This document shows positions 57,301 to 64,000 of a DNA stretch of 64,000 nucleotides, piece by piece. Location: positions 768,569 to 832,568 of the forward strand of contig NW_023998566.1 in NCBI RefSeq assembly GCF_014805625.2. Reading direction: 5' to 3'. Under the pieces are notes generated by a model. The model was not told the DNA's origin, ran no database searches, and saw nothing but the letters and a program-made list of their open reading frames with translations. Source of the DNA: Glossina fuscipes (taxonomy: Eukaryota > Arthropoda > Insecta > Diptera > Glossinidae). Position 1 is the first letter of the stretch; the number at the start of each line of letters is the position of its first letter. The position numbers were made by a program, and so were the translations under genes.

Positions 57301-58759
57301 ACAAGTAAATTAAAAAACCACTGACGACGGCCACAACCCCTCTTGCGTGCGAGTAGAGTGTGTATAGATGAATGTTGTACGTGATGATATAAGAATGTAT
57401 ATATTAATGTACCATTTGCTCTATTTAAACTAAACTTCGAAAACCTCATAGCAAAATTTCAAATCCAAAGAAGTTGTCAAAGTATGAAGTGAAAAGACGC
57501 GATGCGGCCCTCAAAGAGAACACACGTCAATTCAAGTTAAGGAATGAAAAAAGGAGAAGTAAATAAAACGCAAACACTATGATGAGTGCTTAAATAAAGG
57601 GATGTGCCATCATCGGAAACTACCTGGAAGTGGTAAATGTGTACGCTCTCATGCAAAAACAAAAGGCGCATTAAAAACCATTACATGTAAACAATGTAAA
57701 TTTCTAAAGCAAAAGGAAAGTTTCCGACAGCTTCTTTATATATTTGTGCTCCATTTACGACATGTGCCTAGTCTTGCGTCAACTTGAACGTTTGTTAAGT
57801 CATCATTTTGATATTTTCACTAAATTTCAGCTTCCTGTATAGCAAAGCAAACTCTAAATACTATATTAAAAAAGGAAGAGTTAAAATGTACACTATTAAT
57901 TTTTCACATGCGTTATATTATTTAGACGACGAAAAAGGGAGAAGGGAGTCGGTTACGGATAATCGTCATCGCATGTTTTATAATGCATTCATTGAAATGT
58001 TTTATATTATAATTGGTTAATAAACAAAATTTCTATATAAAGTAAACTGATTTTGTCAAGAGAAAAAAAAGTAAAGACAATGTAAGTATAATAAAATTTG
58101 CAAAATCCTAATTGAACTCAAAGCACTAAGTTCTCATGTTGTCAGATTCTTTCACTACCCTTCCATTTTTCTTTTTCTTATAGAATATGTCAAAACAGTA
58201 CATACTTTTTTATTATTTTGGCTGCTGTAAGTAGATTCCAAATTTTTTTCATAGCTAATTTGATTTAATGCTGGTACTCTTTTCAAAATTAGTAATAGTG
58301 CGTAAATATTAGATTAGCAAACAAATATTTAATTACTTTGCAATAACTTAAGTGTGCAATATAAGTAGCGCCCAAAATACAGATATCCGTCAGAAGAAAA
58401 GGAAGAATTTATTCACTATTAAAATAGCTTCGATACATTTGTCTGTTAAAAAGAGTATCGACTTTGATACCCAACAACTAATTTAGCTGACGCTGTCAAG
58501 AAATTATGTTTGTTTTTGGAAGGGCTACGAGTCCACGAATTTCTACATGGCGGGCGGTCGTTTGCTTGACGTACATACCTTAAAACGAAAAGGGATTTGC
58601 AATATCAACTACTCACGAAAAGACAAAAGGACTTGATTTTAAACTTTCTCTACATAAAATGATCGGTTTCAATTTAATATTATTATGTTATATTATATTA
58701 ATATTATTATGGTATTATGTTATTCAGTGTATAAAAATGCTGATTATCAAGAGCAGAAA
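54361..58759. other. Long unassigned stretch with one dispersed repeat
   Basis: The only structured element I see is a second copy of the dispersed repeat at about 54450-54650. The remaining AT-rich DNA has no recognisable gene. A frame at 55656-55886 is hydrophobic but has no homology signature; a cysteine-containing frame at 57602-57787 is likewise unassigned. Confidence 0.4.
54450..54650 (+). repeat. Dispersed intronic/intergenic repeat, copy 2
   Basis: It shares 'aatcatgatcaagaatat' and 'cttcagtggtggatataa' with 39090-39225 in the same order and spacing, so it is a diverged copy of the same non-coding repeat. Confidence 0.45.
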
Positions 58760-59440
58760 AATGCATATTCAACGTTCATTGCTTTTATTGTTTGATTTGA
58801 AGAAATCTACTGCCGAAGCCCATCAAAGACTTTCAGAAGCTTATGATGATGCGGCCCCATCATATCCGAGTTGTTGGATTTTGTTTTTTGTTTCAACCTG
58901 AAGGACCAAAAATGTTCGAAGGCAATGAATTGCAAAACTCATTGGGCGAAAACCGAGTTGAAACTTTCAAAGAACTTTCGAACAGCTTAGCAGTTGATGT
59001 TCACATGCGATGGGAAAGATCCAAAGAGAGGAAAAATGGGTAAAATACGAATAGCTTGAAAATGGCATCTTGAACCTTTTCAATATGGCGGTTTCATTGC
59101 TAGCAAGGCAAAAGAAAGTGAGCTTTCCGTAGCGTATTGTGACGAAAATAGGAGCGACTACGTCAACGCCATGCGCAAGAAGTCATGTGTTAGTCCAGAC
59201 CCATCCATGTATTGCAAGAGTTACCAAGGATACTTCCTGGCTCATCCAGCGAACTCACCAGACGTACCTTTTTCTTCTGATTACCAGTTGTACAGATCGA
59301 AGCACCATGGCTTGACTAACCTGCGAATTGTTAAAGAAGAGTGAAAATGGGATTGAATCGTTGTTAAGCCAATGGCGGTCTTTCGAAACGGTATCGTCGC
59401 GTTGGGAAAATTTGCCGAAAATATTGAAAAATATCTCTGT
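58760..59440 (+). pseudogene. mariner transposase relic, third lineage
   Basis: In shifting frames the plus strand reads 'IQRSLLLLFDLKKSTAEAHQ' and 'LSEAYDDAAPS' (first helix-turn-helix), then 'PEGPKMFEGNELQNSLGENR' and 'ETFKELSNSLAVDVHMRW' (linker and second helix-turn-helix), then 'LLARQKK', and after a deletion 'HPANSPDVPFSSDYQLYRSK' (the region of the third catalytic D). It ends 'RWENLPKILKNISV', the C-terminal block. The segment holding the first two catalytic acids is lost or unreadable. The wording differs from the element at 5586, so it is another mariner subfamily. Confidence 0.75.
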
Positions 59441-60510
59441 AAGGATTGGGACTAGCAACGCCGGCTCAAATCTCAAGCGCGGTAGAGTTCTCAACACAGA
59501 CGAGCAATATGGTCCAAGTTATCCTTTAAATCCTTACAAATTTATTTGCAAAATATGTAGGTATTAAATGAATAAATAAATATATTGCACCAATTTTTCT
59601 TAATAAATGCCTTTTTCAAGTGAAAATATAATCAAAACACATGGAAGCACCTACTAAGTGTAAAAATAGTGTGAAAATAACGGAGTGATAATTGACTTTT
59701 TTAACTAGTAATATTCCTAAATTCCCAAAAATATTATATAATATATCTACATAAAGTAGTCAATTGTGCAGAAAAATTTTCAGCATAGTTTTTCACCTCA
59801 TTACCGAAACTTGCTCTACACTGCATGGTTAATACATTTCGCTTGATGTGTATACTGTTATCGAAGCAGCTTAGAATTTTGATCGACCTACTGGGCTTCG
59901 TTCTGAACAGATTTAAAACAAAAAGGAGAGAAATATATAGATATTTTTTCTATTCATATTTGAGTTGATCGAAAAATGGTTATGTTTGCGATTGTCAGTT
60001 TTATCTTTGCACAACTGTGCGATTTATTTGTTCCGTTATTGTGCGTCTGTCAATACTTCTGTGTTATTTCGCTTTGATCTTTTTTCATTAAATTGATTTG
60101 CTGGCATGTTTCGCTGTTGTCAAGCATTTCGACTTCGTAAGCCAAGATTTTCCTTCGCGGCAATTTTTTTTTTCACTGAGTCAGTTAATGAACACAGATG
60201 AAAATTATTATATTTTAATATTATTAAATTGTTTCGATCAATGCTATAGGGTCAAAACACAGTAATTTTTCTCTTCCTTTGTGTACCATCAATCGTTCCA
60301 GAGATCATCATATACTGGCGCCATCACTAATAAATCGCATAGAAGTAACAAATAATAAAAACTGAAACTAACTATATCGCCGACCGGCCTGCTCCATCTT
60401 ACTAAACAAAACAAAAAAAGGTAACTAAAATGTTATATAATCAATAAGTGTTGACAACAGGCGCAAAGGTTCATTTGCCTTATGTTATTGGCAGTATATA
60501 AACATCGAGA
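59441..60510. other. Intergenic, nothing recognised
   Basis: AT-rich, no supported gene. Confidence 0.4.
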
Positions 60511-60901
60511 TTGGCGGAGATGAAATCTTGTACAACGTAGAATGGCTCTGCGCTTTGAAGCCGCTTATGTTACCCGAAGGTACGTAATTGGATAATTTTA
60601 TGTATTTGTCAGTAAGTTAAAATATACGTATTGTTACATGTACACATTTGCGAAAATATTGCGCGTCGAAACAGGTTTTTGAATACATTTTAAGATACAC
60701 TGATGTGATTCAGAGTGGCATAAGAAAAGCCCATACGTTAAACGGGATCATTTAGCCCTCACTTTGGAGTTGTTGTGGTCGGGGGGCTATCAATACCTGG
60801 CGCGTAGCGATTTTTACTTCAGCGTTGAACAGAGCCCCATTTCTGATTTTGTTTTAGATATAATACAAGAAGTGGCGACAAACTTTGCGCAGAATGGATT
60901 A
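60511..60901 (+). pseudogene. PIF/Harbinger-like transposase N-terminal exons
   Basis: One frame ends 'EWLCALKPLMLPE' at a GAAG|GTACGT donor-like site (about 60580). A second segment begins after a 'gattcag' acceptor-like site (about 60713) and reads 'WHKKSPYVKRDHLALTLELL' and 'GGYQYLARSDFYFSVEQS', then 'ISDFVLDIIQEVATNF', up to a TTAG|GTAAGT donor-like site (about 60900). The codon phase is preserved if the two segments are joined. The 'L.FL..G.YQ....D....+SQ..+S' pattern is the region before the catalytic domain of Harbinger transposases. A further short piece near 61450-61500 ('AFYIIDGVIFPLE') might belong to it. No DDE triad is visible. Confidence 0.5.
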
Positions 60902-63900
60902 GGTAAGTTACTAATGCCAACGCAAAACAGTGGTCCTATAGAAGATTTTGCGTTTCTAGTGATAAGTAACTTTTTCTGCTTCTCTTGTCCAATAAATGAT
61001 GATTGAAATATTCCTGATATTTATTGAAATGATCGAATTCATAGATGGAAGCTACAGCTAAGTCAAGCATAGGCTGAGTGGAATGATGGTGAGTTGATCT
61101 ACATACATACATACATGATTTTGCCTATACACATGTAAATGTTTTGTTCATAAGCTGTACCATTCAAGTTTTCAGGCGATAGCGGAAACCCTTCACAGTC
61201 ACCCCGTACTGACGCCGTACAGAAATTCAACCGATCTCATTGAGCAGATATTCAATGCATTGCAAAGTAGTATTGTTGAAATATTTATATGTTTATATAA
61301 AGGTGAGTATTAAAGCGATTTTTCAAAAATATAAATTAAGCTTGTATATTTTTCGATGGAAGATGGGAAAATTTGCAAACGCTTGTGCATTCCCCCATGA
61401 CATTTACGTGGACTATAAAGTGCAAATGCGAAAATTTAGGATTTAAATCTGCAGCTTCCGCATTTTATATCATCGACGGTGTAATCTTTCCACTAGAGAT
61501 CTGTCAATTGAAGCGAATAAGTGAGGAAATGAGACACTGCTTTTCTTCTGCAGTTTCAAAATCGTTTGTACTGAAATAAAAATGCATAGGATAAATATAC
61601 TTTAAGATGTTTTGCGAAAATTAAAAAATTGGCTTTTATTTATATAAGACAAAACTAGGATTATATTATACGTAGTCAAAATAATGTGACAAATATTCAA
61701 AGTTCAAGTCCGCAATTCAAAGTTTTCGTAAGAAACAAAAATATGAAATTTTATGTATTATATGAAGTTATTTCACTTTATTTCTTTTTATGAAAAGTAT
61801 AACGTAACTTTATTTTTATTTACGTTTGTATGATTTTATTATTGATTGTATCATGGTAAATAAACGAATGTCACACTTGCGCCTTATTTTTCTAATAATT
61901 GTTGGCAATAAATCTGGAATGAAGGAAGCCATACATAATACTCGCACAAATAGTTCTCAATGTACTCCCTTCCAATGATAGCGAAAAGCAAAAAATATAT
62001 AATGATATTTACGGAATTGATTTCTTAGAGTTCCATTTATATGAGAAAACATCTGTGTGTAAATAGAAAGAAAAATACGTTGCACTCTTAACCTTTTTAT
62101 AAATCTTTTTTGACATTTTTGTTTGATTTTTCTTCCTAACAATAGCAAAAGAAAAGTTTATAGAAAGGGACAATGATTAGGTGGAATTCGCTATCGTAAC
62201 TGGATGGATAATTGCCATCTTAAAGAGTACTTAAATCAAAAATATTGAAAAATATTAGGAATAATTTGTTTTCGATTAGCTGAATGAACGAATTCTGGCA
62301 CTTCGAAAGTTTGAAATTTTAGCACTCTAGACACTCTATATGGGTTATTTTCACGCATCGGTTTTAAAAATACGTGAGGTGATTTAGTCACACGAAAATA
62401 ATGGAATGTAGATATACTCCCATCAAAGAAAATGCATAACGTTTGAAATAGTCTTTCTGTCCTTTGTTATTTCTCCCTCAGTGGGCTTTGTATGAATATA
62501 TGTTTGCTGCCTTCGCAAGCTTCGCAATCCCTTACTAACATTAGAAGATATATGAGATCATTGATATTTTTCTCTTAATGGAATAAAGGTCTTATGAAAT
62601 TCGCCCCGTCCAGCAGATGGCGAAAAATATGCCACATTCACTAAAGTTGGTCTCAATTAAATTGCCACCTACATTTCCCAAACATTATCATCATTTGTTA
62701 CAGGTTGCAAGTGAACACCTACGTGCGTACACCATTGCGTACGACTTTCAAAAATGAGCAGATCAATAAATCACCCAAGTATGTAAGAACATTCTCATAG
62801 GGTTACATAGCCCATCAAACGACACCTGCGCTCTGCAGCATAGCATTACCCGAAAGAGCATAACTTTGAGCTGATATAGCGGTCTGCCTGCCATTGCCAA
62901 ACCTCTTTGCTCCCGCGAGTTTCTTTCGAGTGGAGTTTGCATAAAAATTGTCTTCTTAATCCATCGCAGGAAAAAACTTTGTAGCGCTACTGCTCAGCCA
63001 GGGTATAATTACAGAAGGTCCGTTTCCAAGAAGTTTGTAAAGTAAACTTACTTGGACCTTCGTGTTTTTTTTTTTTATGATTATTTATTTCGTATTAATT
63101 CTCGAAAATATTGATAAAAATTATAGTTATATACTTACATGTAATAAAAAAAAAACAACAAAGCGATTTGATGACTCGCGTGTTTTATTTCGTTAAATTT
63201 TAGCCTTAACTTCCGTGGCTTCCCTTTCTTGATGGTTTTGTTAGAAAAAATTTTTTGTAACAAGGCATCTTTTGTTACGACAGCCAACCTAATTGGCAAA
63301 AAGGGTCGCTCCTAAATGGCTTTTTCTTAAATTATATTATCTTACTATCCGAAATGTCATACAGGACAGCGGCTAAGTTAAGCCAGCCGTTGCCTATACG
63401 TGTAATCGGACTCAGCAGATAAACTAAGCCAGCCGGTTCCTAAGCCGTCATCAGTAGTATCAGTTTTACACAGAAAGCGGCTAAGCTACGCTAGCCATCC
63501 CCCATCCACAAAGTCAAAAAATATATATATTTATTTTTGCAATTACGAATTTACGTCTTGGTCTGCTGTAACACAACTGAAAAACGATCTGTGAGCCGCG
63601 CTTTTATAGCTGCCATCACGATCGCTTAAAATCTTCCTCAAAAAGATACGCTTGTTATTATATATATTGGGTATGCCTATTGATTGTTCATACCTACCTA
63701 CAAGTGCTTTGTGTTAAACTTATGCAACATGTAAATGTATTGGTGTTAACTACAAATATTTAGTGTTGAACTTACACAGGATGTAACTATATTAGTGAAA
63801 AGCTGGCGTCAGTGAATTCAATGAACGCATGATATTAAAGAGGGTTAAATTCATGCTATGTATGTGAAAGAATCGTTTGTGTGCGAGTGAAAAACCCGCT

Positions 63901-64000
63901 TCCGCACGGTCAAGTATATATTAAACCTATGTGAAAACGGTTTTAGCAATGAGAGAGCAAAGCAAGTGTCTAGAGACTATATATATGTATGCACGAATAT
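60902..64000. other. Unassigned right end of the window, with local repeats
   Basis: Apart from the possible Harbinger continuation, no gene is recognised. At 63360-63505 there are three related words built on 'ggctaag..aagccagcc' separated by 50-70 bp. At 63700-63800 there is a pair of similar segments ('gtgttaaacttatgcaacatgtaa' and 'gtgttgaacttacacaggatgtaa' types), which could belong to a decayed LTR. Confidence 0.4.

Overview
The window looks like heterochromatin-like DNA from an insect, most probably a dipteran. It is AT-rich, and I recognise no host protein-coding gene. What I can recognise is almost entirely transposable elements of types common in fly genomes: a Maverick/Polinton, irritans-type mariner, I-clade and CR1/Jockey-group LINEs, Ty3/Gypsy and BEL/Pao fragments, and a PIF/Harbinger relic. 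The species cannot be fixed from the sequence alone; a tephritid-like fly is a guess.

Layout. 1-2.2 kb: unassigned DNA with diverged repeats. 2.22-2.43 kb: a fossil piece of Polinton PolB. 2.5-4.5 kb: LINE copy A. 5586-6840: a mariner with both terminal repeats. 7.4-7.7 kb: an LTR-like repeat. 9.7-12.2 kb: a tandemly duplicated BEL/Pao-like pol fragment with a Gypsy-like RT piece. 12247-18061: a nearly complete I-like LINE with a poly(A) tail and a 9-bp target duplication. 18.8-20.2 kb: Gypsy pol remains. 20716-33804: a complete-length Polinton of about 13.1 kb. 36.1 kb: a mariner relic. 36.4-37.6 kb: two more LTR-like repeats around a pyrimidine-rich array. 40.25-41.8 kb: a 5'-truncated I element with a TAA-repeat tail. 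42-43.9 kb: LINE copy B. 48.6-50.9 kb: a decayed Gypsy element. 52.6-54.4 kb: LINE copy C. 58.8-59.4 kb: a third mariner relic. 60.5-60.9 kb: a Harbinger-like transposase with plausible introns. The remainder to 64 kb is unassigned.

The Polinton is the centrepiece. It has about 1.5-kb terminal inverted repeats and a 6-bp target duplication with one mismatch. It carries a recognisable virus-like gene set: adenovirus-type cysteine protease, double jelly-roll major capsid protein, penton-type minor capsid protein, a small basic protein, a small hydrophobic protein, packaging ATPase, chromodomain integrase, protein-primed PolB, two conserved genes of unknown role, and a zinc-finger gene inside each terminal repeat. 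Most of the genes are broken: nonsense codons or frameshifts in nearly all of them, and deletions removing the PolB palm motifs A and B and part of the ATPase core. This copy is dead.

Every retroelement fragment I can orient (LINEs, LTR elements and LTR-like repeats, about eleven units) lies on the minus strand, while the mariner, Harbinger and PolB-fossil pieces lie on the plus strand. This one-sided orientation, together with the nested broken elements, resembles a uni-strand piRNA cluster of the flamenco kind. That is an inference needing small-RNA data.
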